This document shows positions 1 to 10,664 of a stretch of 64,000 nucleotides of DNA, in pieces; position 1 is the stretch's first letter; each line of letters starts with the position of its first letter. The stretch covers positions 62,001 through 126,000 of the forward strand of contig NZ_JAJUBC010000006.1 in NCBI RefSeq assembly GCF_028683095.1, read 5' to 3'. The translations under genes were made by a program, and so were the position numbers. The notes beneath the pieces were generated by a model. It was not told where the DNA came from. It made no database searches and worked only from the letters and a program-made list of their open reading frames with translations. This DNA is from Enterovibrio gelatinilyticus. GTDB lineage: Bacteria > Pseudomonadota > Gammaproteobacteria > Enterobacterales > Vibrionaceae.

Positions 1-804
1 TGGCATCGACTTTGCGCGAAGCTCTGGCATCAAGCCGCCCAAATAGGCGTTGCCTGCCACAATTAAAAATGACGCCGTCACAGATCCTTTATCGGTAAAT
101 ACTTTGACGGGTTCGCCACGTTCAATACGAATCGCCGCGGAGTGCTCATAGATTTTGCCACCTAAGCTTTCGACGGCTGCCGCTTCACCTAACGCTAGAT
201 TAAGGGGGTGGATATGGCCCCCTGATTTATCAAGCAAACCACCCACATAGTTCTGCGTATCGACGACACTGCGAATCTCTGTTGTATCCAGCATTTCCAA
301 TTGGTCGTTACCATGACGTTCCCAAAGCGCTTTTTGGTGTTCCAACTCGCGCATCTGTTTGATGTTCAGCGCTGCGAATACACCTCCGTTTTTCAAATCA
401 CATTGGATGTTGTATTTATCAATCCGATCACGAATGATTTTGCCGCCTTCAAACGCCATTTCGCCAAACAATTTGGCCTTTTCCGCACCCACCGTTTTCT
501 CTATCACATCGATATCACGGCTGTAACTATTCACAATTTGTCCGCCATTGCGGCCTGAAGCGCCCCAACCCACTCTCGCCGCTTCCAACACAGTGACATT
601 GAATCCCGCTTCCAGCAGGTGCAATGCAGAAGACAAACCGGTATAGCCAGCGCCGATAATGCATACATCAGTGATGACATCATCGGTTAAGACGTCTCTC
701 TGCGCAGATACATTGGCAGACGCTGCATAATATGACGCAGTATGCTCTAACGGCGGATTTTGCATGAGTTGCGATGCTCCTTCTGAGCCAATTTGTTCCA
801 ACAT
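1..804 (-). CDS. puuB: Gamma-glutamylputrescine oxidoreductase (PuuB-like), 3' end cut by window edge
   Basis: FAD-dependent amine oxidase of the DAO family. It should oxidise gamma-glutamylputrescine to the aldehyde in the PuuABCD pathway. The first 268 codons are visible and stay open to base 1. After about 50 residues there is a Rossmann dinucleotide-binding motif, VCIIGAGYTGLSSALHLLEAG, followed by the typical GWGASGRNGGQIV flavin-contact stretch. The ATG at 804 begins MLEQIGSEGASQ. It is the last gene seen in the minus-strand polyamine cluster, 49 bases after potI. Neighbouring puuA and puuD support the putrescine assignment over other DAO-family oxidases. Family call is firm; the substrate is inferred from context. 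Confidence 0.85.
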   Translation of the reverse strand, partial: MLEQIGSEGASQLMQNPPLEHTASYYAASANVSAQRDVLTDDVITDVCIIGAGYTGLSSALHLLEAGFNVTVLEAARVGWGASGRNGGQIVNSYSRDIDVIEKTVGAEKAKLFGEMAFEGGKIIRDRIDKYNIQCDLKNGGVFAALNIKQMRELEHQKALWERHGNDQLEMLDTTEIRSVVDTQNYVGGLLDKSGGHIHPLNLALGEAAAVESLGGKIYEHSAAIRIERGEPVKVFTDKGSVTASFLIVAGNAYLGGLMPELRAKSMP

Positions 805-853
805 GATGAAAGACTTCCCTTTGCTGCTCTGCTCTTAGCTGCTCTGGTCTTAG

Positions 854-1690
854 CTACTCAGATTTCATATTGAGCAGTGACATTTCTTCTTTCGATTTTC
901 GCTCCGCTCGACGGGCGACATACCAAGAAAGAAAAGCAAACAAAGAGACAACCAAAATGATTAAGGTAGCGAGGGCATTGATCTTGGGTGACACACCAAG
1001 GCGAACTGAAGAAAACACCACCATTGGCAAGGTGGTTGACCCCGGCCCTGACACGAAACTCGCAATCACCAGATCATCCAGAGATAGACTAAAGCTCAGT
1101 AACCAACCCGCCACCAACGCAGGCGCTATCATGGGCACAGTGATCACAAAGAAGACTTTCAGCGGTGTTGCGCCTAAATCCATGCCCGCTTCTTCGATGG
1201 AAAAATCGAGCTCCCGCAATCGCGATGACACCACCACTGCCACATAAGCCGCACAGAATGTAGAGTGCGCAATCCACACGGTTGTCATGCCACGTTCTGC
1301 GGGCCAGCCAAACAGCTCTCCCATTTGTACGAACAAGAGCAACAAGGACAAACCGATGATCACATCAGGCATGACCAAAGGCGCTGTAATCATATTCGAT
1401 AGGCTTAACCGCCCCCATGAGCGCTTAAATCGCGTCATCACAAAAGCTGCCAGCGTGCCGATAATCACGGCCATGGTGGAGCTATAAAACGCGATGCGAA
1501 GGCTCGTCCAAACGGCTTGCAGGATCTGCTCATCTTTAAACAGTTCTGCATACCACTTTGGTGAAAAACCACCCCAAACTGTCACGAGCTTGGAGGCATT
1601 GAAGGAGTAGATCACCAAGATCAACATGGGCAGATAAAGGAACAACAAACCAACCCAGAGCATGACAGTCGAAAATTGCCAACGTTTCAT
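854..1690 (-). CDS. potI: Putrescine ABC transporter permease PotI
   Basis: Inner-membrane permease of the PotC/PotI type, 278 aa with about six hydrophobic segments. The EAA loop that contacts the ATPase reads EEAGMDLGATPLKVFFVITVP. I start it at the ATG at 1690 (MKRWQFST), which overlaps the potH stop by 4 bases (ATGA) and so suggests translational coupling. The frame is open 34 codons further upstream, but that part lies inside potH and is not permease-like. It pairs with potH as the heterodimeric channel and with potG and potF. Spermidine PotC is the alternative; the puu neighbours favour putrescine. Confidence 0.9.
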   Translation of the reverse strand: MKRWQFSTVMLWVGLLFLYLPMLILVIYSFNASKLVTVWGGFSPKWYAELFKDEQILQAVWTSLRIAFYSSTMAVIIGTLAAFVMTRFKRSWGRLSLSNMITAPLVMPDVIIGLSLLLLFVQMGELFGWPAERGMTTVWIAHSTFCAAYVAVVVSSRLRELDFSIEEAGMDLGATPLKVFFVITVPMIAPALVAGWLLSFSLSLDDLVIASFVSGPGSTTLPMVVFSSVRLGVSPKINALATLIILVVSLFAFLSWYVARRAERKSKEEMSLLNMKSE

Positions 1691-2637
1691 CGGTCTGCCT
1701 CCATGTCTTTGGATTGATAGTGATGGAACAAGGTGATCGGGATGATCAACAGTAACAGCATCACTATTGCCAGTGCCGATGCCACAGGCCAATCACGGTT
1801 GTTAAAGAATTCCTGCCACAGCACCTTACCTATCATCAAGGTTTCAGGGCCACCAAGAAGTTCGGGGATCACGAACTCACCGACCACCGGAATAAACACC
1901 AACATAGAGCCGGCAATTATGCCGCCTTTAGACAGCGGTAAGGTCACGTTCCAGAAGGTATTGAAATTGCGAGAACCAAGATCAGACGCGGCTTCCAACA
2001 AGCTACCGTCAAGCTTTACCAAAGTGGCATAGAGTGGCAGCACCATGAAGGGCAAATAGGTATAAACAATGCCGATATACACTGCAACATTGGTGTTGAG
2101 GATTTGGATAGGGTCGCTGATCACGCCCAGCCAAATCAAAGAACTGTTGATGATCCCAGTGTTACTGAGCAGCCCCATCCATGCATACACTCGAATCAAA
2201 AACGATGTCCATGAAGGCAGCATGATCAGTAATAGCAGCAAGGTTTGCATTCGCGCGGGAGCGCGCGCAATGGCATAAGCCATCGGATAGCCGAGAAACA
2301 AGCAGCCTAACGTCGAGAAGAACGCAATCTTCAGAGAGCTAAGATAAGCGAGGTAATACAAGTCATCGTCAAGAATACGAATGTAGTTCTCAAGGTTGAT
2401 GGCAATCTCGAGCATTTCATCGGCGTACTGCATGATGGCTTCATACGGCGGAATCGCAATGGCTGCCGTTGAAAAACTGATTTTTAAAACGATGGCAAAC
2501 GGCAGCGCAAAAAACAGCAATAGCCAAAAGAACGGGAAGCCCATGGTGAAATGACGACCCTTTGGGAAAAGGACGCGTGACTTATGTGGCGCGGCCCCTT
2601 TCGTGCCATTTTGTGAGGGGGAGGTGGAATTCGTCAT
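1687..2637 (-). CDS. potH: Putrescine ABC transporter permease PotH
   Basis: Inner-membrane permease of the PotB/PotH family, 316 aa. It has a cytoplasmic N-terminus of about 30 residues, then hydrophobic segments beginning FPFFWLLLFFALPFAIVLKI. The EAA motif is LEAASDLGSRNFNTFWNVTLP. It overlaps potG upstream by 4 bases and potI downstream by 4 bases, so the three cytoplasmic and membrane components are one translationally coupled unit. The long periplasmic loop after the first membrane segment is usual for PotB/PotH. Putrescine specificity is inferred from the cluster. Confidence 0.92.
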   Translation of the reverse strand: MTNSTSPSQNGTKGAAPHKSRVLFPKGRHFTMGFPFFWLLLFFALPFAIVLKISFSTAAIAIPPYEAIMQYADEMLEIAINLENYIRILDDDLYYLAYLSSLKIAFFSTLGCLFLGYPMAYAIARAPARMQTLLLLLIMLPSWTSFLIRVYAWMGLLSNTGIINSSLIWLGVISDPIQILNTNVAVYIGIVYTYLPFMVLPLYATLVKLDGSLLEAASDLGSRNFNTFWNVTLPLSKGGIIAGSMLVFIPVVGEFVIPELLGGPETLMIGKVLWQEFFNNRDWPVASALAIVMLLLLIIPITLFHHYQSKDMEADR

Positions 2638-3785
2638 ACACGCAATACCACCCCACTGGTGGCCTCCCAGCTAATGAAGACTTCATCGTCCCATGTGGGT
2701 CTGTCTTGTCGGCGAGTAATGTTTGTCATACTGCACATAACAATCTTGTTAGACGGCAATTTGACGTAATACACCGATGTCCCGCCCAAATAGGCAATAT
2801 CATGCACAGTGCCTTTCGCCCAATTGTACTGATCATCCGGTTTATCCCGCCCGATCAATGCTTTTTCTGGGCGAACCGCGAGCCAAACCTTTTTGTCTTC
2901 TAGGTTAGTGGCAACACCATAACCAACAAACATCGGCTGCGGCGTTTCTTGTGATTCAATGATGCAGTGGTCCGCCTCATCCGTCACAATCTCCCCTTCG
3001 AACAAATTCACCGAACCAATAAATTCAGCAATCATTCGGCTGTTCGGGCTTTCATAAATGTCGGTCGGTGTACCTGTTTGTGCTATCCACCCTTCGTGCA
3101 TGATGGATATACGCCCAGCCATGGTCATGGCTTCTTCTTGGTCGTGTGTCACCATCACACAGGTCACGCCAACCCGCTCCAGAATCTCCACCACTTCCAA
3201 TTGCATTTGGGTTCGCAGTTTCTTATCTAGGGCACCCATTGGCTCATCAAGAAGCAGTAATTTTGGCCTTTTGGCGAGCGAACGCGCTAAGGCCACTCGC
3301 TGGCGTTGACCACCGGAAAGCTGGTGTGGTTTTCGGTTCGCAAAGGCTTCCATACGCACCAGACGAAGCATTTCTTCGACGTGAACTTTGATCTCATCTT
3401 TCTTCATCTTGTCTTGCTTGAGTCCAAACGCAATATTCTGCGCCACCGTCATGTGCGGAAACAGTGCGTAAGACTGAAACATCATATTGATCGGGCGTTC
3501 ATAGGGAGGAATATCCGTGATGTCCTCACCATCAAGATAAATGCGCCCGCTCGACGGCTTTTCGAAGCCGGCCAGCATTCGCAGCAGGGTCGATTTCCCC
3601 GAGCCAGATCCGCCAAGCAACGAGAAAATCTCGCCGCGATCAATGGTCAGTGACACATCATCAACAGCACGAACATCGCCAAATAATTTGCTGACACGAT
3701 CTATTTTCAATAGCGGATCTTGTTTCGCCGCTCCCTGCTCCGCGCTTGGTTGCTGGTTACTTGGTTGCGGATTACTGGTCGTCAT
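2634..3785 (-). CDS. potG: Putrescine ABC transporter ATP-binding protein PotG
   Basis: ATPase of the polyamine importer, 383 aa. Walker A is GGSGSGKST near residues 58-66. The ABC signature is LSGGQRQRVALARSLA, Walker B is LLLLDEPMGALD and the switch histidine is in VTHDQEEAM. A C-terminal TOBE-like regulatory region follows, with VRPEKALIG. The first 25 residues are a polar, Gln/Ser-rich extension before the ABC domain. Ribosome site GGAGGT lies just upstream of the ATG at 3785. About 206 bases separate it from potF, so potF may be made at a different level from the membrane parts. Confidence 0.93.
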   Translation of the reverse strand: MTTSNPQPSNQQPSAEQGAAKQDPLLKIDRVSKLFGDVRAVDDVSLTIDRGEIFSLLGGSGSGKSTLLRMLAGFEKPSSGRIYLDGEDITDIPPYERPINMMFQSYALFPHMTVAQNIAFGLKQDKMKKDEIKVHVEEMLRLVRMEAFANRKPHQLSGGQRQRVALARSLAKRPKLLLLDEPMGALDKKLRTQMQLEVVEILERVGVTCVMVTHDQEEAMTMAGRISIMHEGWIAQTGTPTDIYESPNSRMIAEFIGSVNLFEGEIVTDEADHCIIESQETPQPMFVGYGVATNLEDKKVWLAVRPEKALIGRDKPDDQYNWAKGTVHDIAYLGGTSVYYVKLPSNKIVMCSMTNITRRQDRPTWDDEVFISWEATSGVVLRV

Positions 3786-3991
3786 GAGACCTCCTACTTA
3801 CTGCTGCATTCGCCGACATTTGCTCTGAAACAAGTACCGTCCAACATTCGTTTCAACATTACCTAAGCAATCAAACTCAATGGGTGGCACTCCTCAGAGC
3901 GATACATCCAGCGGAACAATACATCCGGTAGAGCAAAACGCCGCGCGGAGTCAATGCAGATGCACGGCGTAAAGCATGCGACAAGACGTCG

Positions 3992-5119
<1,128 letters not shown>

Positions 5120-5249
5120 TTAGGGTCCTTTCCGTTTAGGAGAGAAAGCGCACTGCCACACTTTTTCTCCCCACCAGATCTATCCAATCTGGCGTGATGG
5201 TTTGCATACACAAAAGTGCACGCATCAAGATCATCCTTTCTATATAACG

Positions 5250-6635
5250 CTACACCGCGCCAAGCGCTTGAAGTTGCTCGAAGGTGAGATCCAAGGCCAA
5301 ACGTGCTTTTTCCACAAGTTCATCCACTTCCGAATGTGAGATGACAAGAGGTGGGCTGATGATCATGGTGTCGCCGCAAGCCCGCATAACTAGGCCATTC
5401 TCGACACTTTTGTCTCGGCAGATCCCACCTATACCGACAGATTCATCGAACCGAGCACGGGTTGCTTTATCTTTCACCAACTCAATGGCTGCGACTAAAC
5501 CAAGGCCACGCGCCTCTCCCACCAATGGGTGATCAGCCAGTGTTTGCCATTTAGTCTGCAAATACGGCCCAATGTCCTCTTTGACATATTGAACCAAGTG
5601 CTTCTCTTTCATTACGTGAAGATTTTCTAGCGCGACGGCAGCAGCAACAGGGTGCCCTGAATAGGTATACCCATGATTAAACTCGCCACCTTTTTCTTCA
5701 AAGGTATGTGCAACTCGATCGCTGACGATCACGCCGCCCATAGGGATATATCCCGATGTCATGCCTTTGGCGATCGGCATAAAATCAGGTTTGATACCAA
5801 AGTGCTGGCTGCCAAACCATTCACCCGTTCGACCAAAACCACAGATCACTTCATCGGCGATCATCAAAATGTCGTACTTGGCGAGAATTCGATTTATTTC
5901 AGGCCAATACGTTGAAGGAGGGATCACAACGCCGCCTGCGCCTTGAAAAGGTTCCGCGATAAAGGCGGCGACTTTGTCTTCACCTAATTCGAGAATGGCT
6001 TTTTCAAGTTCTTGCGCTGCTTGAGTACCAAACTCTTCAGGAGAAAGATCACCCCCTTCACCAAACCAATACGGTTGAGGGATATGATGAATTCCAGGAA
6101 TCGGTAAGCCGCCTTGTTGGTGCATGGCTTTCATTCCGCCAAGGCTTGCACCCGCAACCGTCGAGCCGTGATAGCCGTTATGACGGCCAATAATAGTGAA
6201 CTTTTCAGGCTGGCCTTTAACGGTCCAATAATGACGAACCATTCGCAGCACCGTATCGTTTGATTCAGAACCCGACCCAGTAAAGAACACCTGATTCATA
6301 TGGTCGGGTGCCAAGTCGGCAATCTCTTTGGCAAGCTCCACCACGGGTGGATGTGCACATTGGAAAAAACTGTTGTAATAAGGAAGTTCCAGCATTTGTT
6401 GATAGGCAGCATCTGCTAATCGTTGCTCACCGTAACCAATATTGGTGCACCAAAGCCCAGCCATACCATCTAGAATACGGTTACCTTCACTGTCCCAAAT
6501 ATACACGCCTTGCGCACGCACAATCATTCGTGCGCCTTTCTCTCTAAGCGTTTTTGAATCGCTAAACGGGTGTAAATAGTGCGCGTTATCCAGCGCTTGC
6601 AATGTCTCAGTACTTTGTTGTCCGACGTGTGTCAT
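5250..6635 (-). CDS. spuC: Putrescine-pyruvate (class III) aminotransferase, SpuC-like
   Basis: PLP-dependent class III omega-aminotransferase, 461 aa, most like the SpuC / putrescine-pyruvate aminotransferase group. The PLP phosphate site is GSGSESNDT near residues 120-128. The ring aspartate is in ADEVICGFGRTG (about D261) and the Schiff-base lysine in IAKGMTSGYIPMG (about K290). I choose the ATG at 6635 (MTHVGQ) because GGAGGT lies four bases before it; the ATG at 6647 sits upstream of that ribosome site and lacks one. It gives the cell a direct transamination route for putrescine beside the gamma-glutamyl route. Other diamines or beta-alanine are possible substrates. Confidence 0.82.
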   Translation of the reverse strand: MTHVGQQSTETLQALDNAHYLHPFSDSKTLREKGARMIVRAQGVYIWDSEGNRILDGMAGLWCTNIGYGEQRLADAAYQQMLELPYYNSFFQCAHPPVVELAKEIADLAPDHMNQVFFTGSGSESNDTVLRMVRHYWTVKGQPEKFTIIGRHNGYHGSTVAGASLGGMKAMHQQGGLPIPGIHHIPQPYWFGEGGDLSPEEFGTQAAQELEKAILELGEDKVAAFIAEPFQGAGGVVIPPSTYWPEINRILAKYDILMIADEVICGFGRTGEWFGSQHFGIKPDFMPIAKGMTSGYIPMGGVIVSDRVAHTFEEKGGEFNHGYTYSGHPVAAAVALENLHVMKEKHLVQYVKEDIGPYLQTKWQTLADHPLVGEARGLGLVAAIELVKDKATRARFDESVGIGGICRDKSVENGLVMRACGDTMIISPPLVISHSEVDELVEKARLALDLTFEQLQALGAV

Positions 6636-6705
6636 CACGACCTCCACATCCTTGTCAATGAATTGAATACCAACCTAGCAGGCGGCCTTCCCTACGCTGT
6701 TGTCA

Positions 6706-8052
6706 TTACACCGTCAACAACAGGAATTCGCGCTCCCAAGAACTAATGACGCGTTTGAAGTTTTCCTGCTCTTTACGCTTCACTGCGATGTAGCCTTTAG
6801 CAAAGGCATCGCCTAAATACTCAGAAACCTCATCACAGTTCTCCATGCCTTCAAGCGCACTTTCAAGGGTATATGGCAACACAGGACTGCGAATTTCATA
6901 GTTACGACCTTGTGCTGGGGGGGTTGGTTTGAGCTCTTTTATCATGCCGATGTAGCCACACAGCAAACTCGCTGCGATCGCCAAATAGCTGTTTGCATCC
7001 GCGCCCGGAAGGCGGTTTTCAACACGACGGTTTTGCGGTGAACAACTTGGCACACGCAAACCACAGGTACGGTTTTCTTCTCCCCACTCCACATTCACAG
7101 GTGCGGAAGTATCAGGAAGAAAACGGCGGAATGAATTTACATTGGGTGCAAACAAAGGAAGCATTTGAGGAATGAACTGCTGCAATCCTGCGATGTGTCC
7201 ATGGAACAAGGACGAGCTGGTGCCGTCTTCGCTGGTAAACACGTTCTTGCCCGTTTTGACATCCAGAATGCTCTGGTGCAAATGCATGGCACTACCCGGC
7301 TCATCAGTAATCGGCTTGGACATAAAGGTGGCGACCACATTGTGCTTGAGCGCGGCTTCCCTAAGCGTGCGCTTGAAGACGAAAACCTGATCAGCAAGTA
7401 CCAATGGATCGCCGTGACGGAAATTGATTTCCATCTGAGCGACACCTTCTTCGTGGATCAAAGTATCAATCGACAATCCCTGAGTCTCACACCACTCATA
7501 CATGTCTTCAAATAACGGATCAAACTCGTTAGCTGCATCAATAGAAAACGACTGACGCCCTGTTTCAACACGCCCGGAACGCCCAATTGGCGGCTCTAGT
7601 GGCAAATCAGGATCGGCACTTCGCGCAGTGAGGTAAAACTCCATCTCTGGCGCCACCACAGGTTTCCAATTTTTATCTTCGTAGAGCTTGAGTACTTTTT
7701 TAAGAACATTTCGAGGCGTCAGGTCAATGGGATTACCCATTTTGTCGAAGGTGTCATGAATGATCTGTGCAGTTTTTTCAATCGTCCAAGGCAGCAAGTA
7801 CACTGCGTCTTCATCTGGCTTACAAATGAAGTCGATATCGGCCTCATCCAACAGCGCGTAGTAAATGTCATCATCAACATAGTCACCGGTCACAGTTTGA
7901 AGCAATACGCTCTCAGGCAGGCGCATCTCACCCTCACTGATGAACTTATCAACTGGTGCGATTTTTCCTCGTGCAATCCCCGAAAGATCACCAACGACAC
8001 ACTCTACCTCTGTGATTTCATTGTCTTTTAACCATTTTTTAAGCTTGCTCAT
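6706..8052 (-). CDS. puuA: Gamma-glutamylputrescine synthetase (glutamine synthetase family)
   Basis: Glutamine-synthetase-fold ligase, 448 aa, expected to join glutamate to putrescine using ATP. Seen motifs are the metal-site APEMEFYL, the ATP-region MHLHQSI, and NRTCGLRVP with ENRLPGADANSYLA near the C-terminus. It lacks the adenylylation-loop tyrosine context of GlnA, as usual for PuuA. I start it at the ATG at 8052 (MSKLKKWL); thirteen more codons are open upstream but lie in the puuD end. It overlaps puuD by 14 bases, so the two are probably co-translated. A second paralogue stands at 9146 on the other strand. Confidence 0.87.
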   Translation of the reverse strand: MSKLKKWLKDNEITEVECVVGDLSGIARGKIAPVDKFISEGEMRLPESVLLQTVTGDYVDDDIYYALLDEADIDFICKPDEDAVYLLPWTIEKTAQIIHDTFDKMGNPIDLTPRNVLKKVLKLYEDKNWKPVVAPEMEFYLTARSADPDLPLEPPIGRSGRVETGRQSFSIDAANEFDPLFEDMYEWCETQGLSIDTLIHEEGVAQMEINFRHGDPLVLADQVFVFKRTLREAALKHNVVATFMSKPITDEPGSAMHLHQSILDVKTGKNVFTSEDGTSSSLFHGHIAGLQQFIPQMLPLFAPNVNSFRRFLPDTSAPVNVEWGEENRTCGLRVPSCSPQNRRVENRLPGADANSYLAIAASLLCGYIGMIKELKPTPPAQGRNYEIRSPVLPYTLESALEGMENCDEVSEYLGDAFAKGYIAVKRKEQENFKRVISSWEREFLLLTV

Positions 8053-8818
8053 AGTCTTTCTCACGCGATTTCGCTCTTCTTCTGCAGGCATCCCCGAATA
8101 CTTCGAAGATAGCTGAATAAAAAGGATTTTTTGTGACCATCCACTCAGGATGCCACTGAACCCCTAATGCGAAATTTTTAGCCTCTATGACAGAGAATGC
8201 CTCTATCAACCCATCTGGCGCAGTTGCTTCCGGTCGCAAACCCTTACCTAACTGATCAATTCCTTGAGTATGAACAGAATTGACTTCGGCAGAGGTGCGA
8301 CCCCACGCCTCGCAGAGAAGGCCTCCGGGTTCGATCGTAACGGTATGAGAAAGGCCATATTGAATATCGACACTGGCCGTTTTGTCTTCACGGTGCTCTA
8401 TAAAACCACCAACTTCATGAAGCTTTTGATGCAAGGAGCCCCCCATTACCACGTTCATTTCTTGAAACCCGCGGCAAATGGCCAGAACTGGCACGCCCAT
8501 TTCCAGTGCTAACTTCATTAGCGGCAAAGTTGTGGCATCACGTTTAGGATCATGATCCGTCCCCGCATCGCTGGGGGTGCCATGATAATGATGAGGTTCT
8601 ATGTTAGACGGTGACCCTGTAAACATAAGGCCATCTAGTGAGGAAAGAAGCTGCTTCATCGGCAACGCTTCACCTAAAGCAGGAATAATAAGTGGACAGC
8701 ACCCGGCGCCATCAACGACAGCATTCACGTACTTCTCACCCGCAATATGAAAAGGGTGTAATCCTAACTGAGTGCTACACCCTGTCACGCCGACTAATGG
8801 AGAAATTGAACACCGCAT
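8039..8818 (-). CDS. puuD: Gamma-glutamyl-GABA hydrolase PuuD
   Basis: Class I glutamine-amidotransferase-like hydrolase, 259 aa, releasing GABA from gamma-glutamyl-GABA. The nucleophile is C115 in LAICRGFQEMN, with H223 and E225 in GVQWHPEW. The start is chosen at the ATG at 8818 (MRCSISPLVGVTGC) because AAGGA sits five bases before it and homologues begin close to PLVGVTGC. In-frame ATGs at 8824, 8839 and 8887 are less well supported. It is the first gene of the minus-strand puu-pot cluster, and its promoter must lie in 8819-9145, shared with the divergent paralogue. Confidence 0.87.
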   Translation of the reverse strand: MRCSISPLVGVTGCSTQLGLHPFHIAGEKYVNAVVDGAGCCPLIIPALGEALPMKQLLSSLDGLMFTGSPSNIEPHHYHGTPSDAGTDHDPKRDATTLPLMKLALEMGVPVLAICRGFQEMNVVMGGSLHQKLHEVGGFIEHREDKTASVDIQYGLSHTVTIEPGGLLCEAWGRTSAEVNSVHTQGIDQLGKGLRPEATAPDGLIEAFSVIEAKNFALGVQWHPEWMVTKNPFYSAIFEVFGDACRRRAKSREKDYEQA

Positions 8819-9099
8819 AACCATCCTTTGCTCTTTCATTACCCCAAACTGAGGGATTGATAAATGGCCTGCCCCACCACTTACCACACTTACTGCGTTC
8901 GTTTTTTCACACGCTACACGTTAAAAATAAATTACGCAAGTGACCAAAGCAACAAAAACAAGCTATTTATTTATCATTTTATTAACATTGCTAATCACCT
9001 GATTTACCCGAGCTTATCGCATTGATTTGAAGGAGTAATATGTATTTTGTGACTTGTGACGCGGTTGACATTCTCATGCGTTTACTATTCACTCAATGG

Positions 9100-9117
9100 T
9101 AACCACATGAGTGGTTA
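9100..9117. promoter_or_regulatory. Perfect palindrome, candidate operator between the divergent puu genes
   Basis: TAACCACATGAGTGGTTA has perfect 7-base arms around ATGA. A perfect -10 hexamer TATAAT follows at 9119-9124, so the palindrome fills the place of the -35/-10 spacer of a plus-strand promoter for the gene at 9146. That is a usual repressor position. The -35 hexamer is poor. No puuR-like gene is in the window, and I do not recognise the motif as a known PuuR site. Confidence 0.5.
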
Positions 9118-9145
9118 ATATAATTTACACTTAGGTAGGTGTTTA

Positions 9146-10555
9146 ATGCGATATCAAACAGACAGGGAAATGTTCACGCCTAAAGATACAAATCTACCGG
9201 ACGTTCAAGAGGCTATTCAGTTCCTCGAAGCCAACCCCGATATTGAATTTGTTGATTTGTTATTGCTTGATATGAACGGCATTGTGCGCGGTAAGCGCAT
9301 AGAAAAAGACAAGCTACCAAAAGCCTACGAACAAGGTATTGCCTTACCTATCTCTATCTATGGAATGAACATTAAAGGTAACCCCGTCGAAGAAACTGGG
9401 TTGGGCCTAGAGATCGGTGAATCCGACGCAATTTGTTTTCCAGTGACCGGGTCACTCACTCGTCAACCTTGGCAAAAGCGCCCTATTGCCCAAGTCATGC
9501 TCGAAATGTATGAGAAAAGTGATACGCCATTTTTTGGCGATCCACGAATGATTCTTCGCCGCGTATTACGCCAAATACAGGAACGAGGCTTCAACCCCGT
9601 ATCAGCGTTCGAGCTAGAGTTCTATCTCATCGACAGCAAGTCACCTAATAAAGCGCCATTGCCACCTATCTCGCCGATTACAGGTAAGCGTCCTGAAAAC
9701 ACGCAGGTCTATTCATTGGATGATTTAGACGAATACGCCGATCTTCTTACCGACATTATCGACGCAGCACGAGAGCAAGGGCTACCTGCTGATACCATTG
9801 TTGCCGAATCAGCTCCGGGTCAATTCGAAATTAATCTCAAACACACCGATGACGCACTGGCTGCGTGCGACCATTCAATATTGCTCAAGCGCGTCATTAA
9901 GCAAGTCGCTCACGATCACGATCTCGACGTCACTTTCATGGCAAAGCCCTATGCCGATCAAGCTGGCAATGGGATGCATCTGCACATCAGTTTACTCGAT
10001 GAACAAGGGCACAACGTTTTCCAGCCTGAAGAAGACGCTCAAGTTACCGATACGATGCGCTACGCTCTAGGTGGACTGCTTGAATTGATGCCACAGTATT
10101 TTTCTATCTTGTGTCCAAACATCAACTCGTACCGTCGTTTCAGTCCTGAATTTTATGTTCCAAACGCAGCAACATGGGGATTGGAAAATCGCACAACCGC
10201 GCTTCGCATTCCCGGTGATGTTCCCCAAGCCACAAGAATTGAACATCGCGTCGCAGGCACGGATGCAAACCCCTATTTAATGATGAGCGCATTTCTTGCG
10301 TCGATCATGCATGGGATTGATAACAAGATTGAACCTTGCGACCCCATTGTCGGGAATGCCTATGATGTAGACACAACCCCCTTACCCACGAATCTTCGTG
10401 ATGCTTTAAGGTCATTGTCATCTTCTGACGTGATGCGTCAGTTCCTTGGCACAGACTTCGTTGATGTGTTTGTTACCTGTAAAGAGAAAGAACTTGAGGA
10501 ATTTGAACAACATATTACCAATTTGGAGTATGACTGGTACCTTCACGCCTTTTGA
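9146..10555 (+). CDS. Second glutamine synthetase family protein (PuuA-like)
   Basis: Glutamine-synthetase-fold ligase, 469 aa, paralogous to the puuA at 6706-8052 and divergently transcribed. Motifs in order: VDLLLLDMNGIVRGKRI near the N-terminus, SAFELEFYLI (metal site), NGMHLHISL (ATP site), and ENRTTALRIPGD with EHRVAGTDANPYLM. AGGTAGGTG sits just before the ATG at 9146. Its N-terminal beta-grasp region is longer than that of the other paralogue. It may act on a different amine (spermidine, cadaverine, ethanolamine) or be a differently regulated isoenzyme; the sequence does not settle this. A palindrome lies over its presumed promoter. Confidence 0.8.
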   Translation: MRYQTDREMFTPKDTNLPDVQEAIQFLEANPDIEFVDLLLLDMNGIVRGKRIEKDKLPKAYEQGIALPISIYGMNIKGNPVEETGLGLEIGESDAICFPVTGSLTRQPWQKRPIAQVMLEMYEKSDTPFFGDPRMILRRVLRQIQERGFNPVSAFELEFYLIDSKSPNKAPLPPISPITGKRPENTQVYSLDDLDEYADLLTDIIDAAREQGLPADTIVAESAPGQFEINLKHTDDALAACDHSILLKRVIKQVAHDHDLDVTFMAKPYADQAGNGMHLHISLLDEQGHNVFQPEEDAQVTDTMRYALGGLLELMPQYFSILCPNINSYRRFSPEFYVPNAATWGLENRTTALRIPGDVPQATRIEHRVAGTDANPYLMMSAFLASIMHGIDNKIEPCDPIVGNAYDVDTTPLPTNLRDALRSLSSSDVMRQFLGTDFVDVFVTCKEKELEEFEQHITNLEYDWYLHAF

Positions 10556-10664
10556 TGGGAAATCATGCTGACACGGTCTTTGTGCTGTGTATTGATCATC
10601 TATGTTGACTCTTTCTGATTAGCCTTCGAAAATGAGCCGGATTTCATTAATTCGGTTCACTTTC

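Noticed and set aside
870-3828. Plus-strand open frames opposite the polyamine transporter genes
   Set aside because: They follow the codon pattern of the real minus-strand genes and have no family features.
9065-9088. TTGACA at 9065-9070 as the -35 box of the plus-strand puuA paralogue
   Set aside because: The nearest -10-like sequence (TACTAT) leaves only 12 bases and the perfect TATAAT is 48 bases away.
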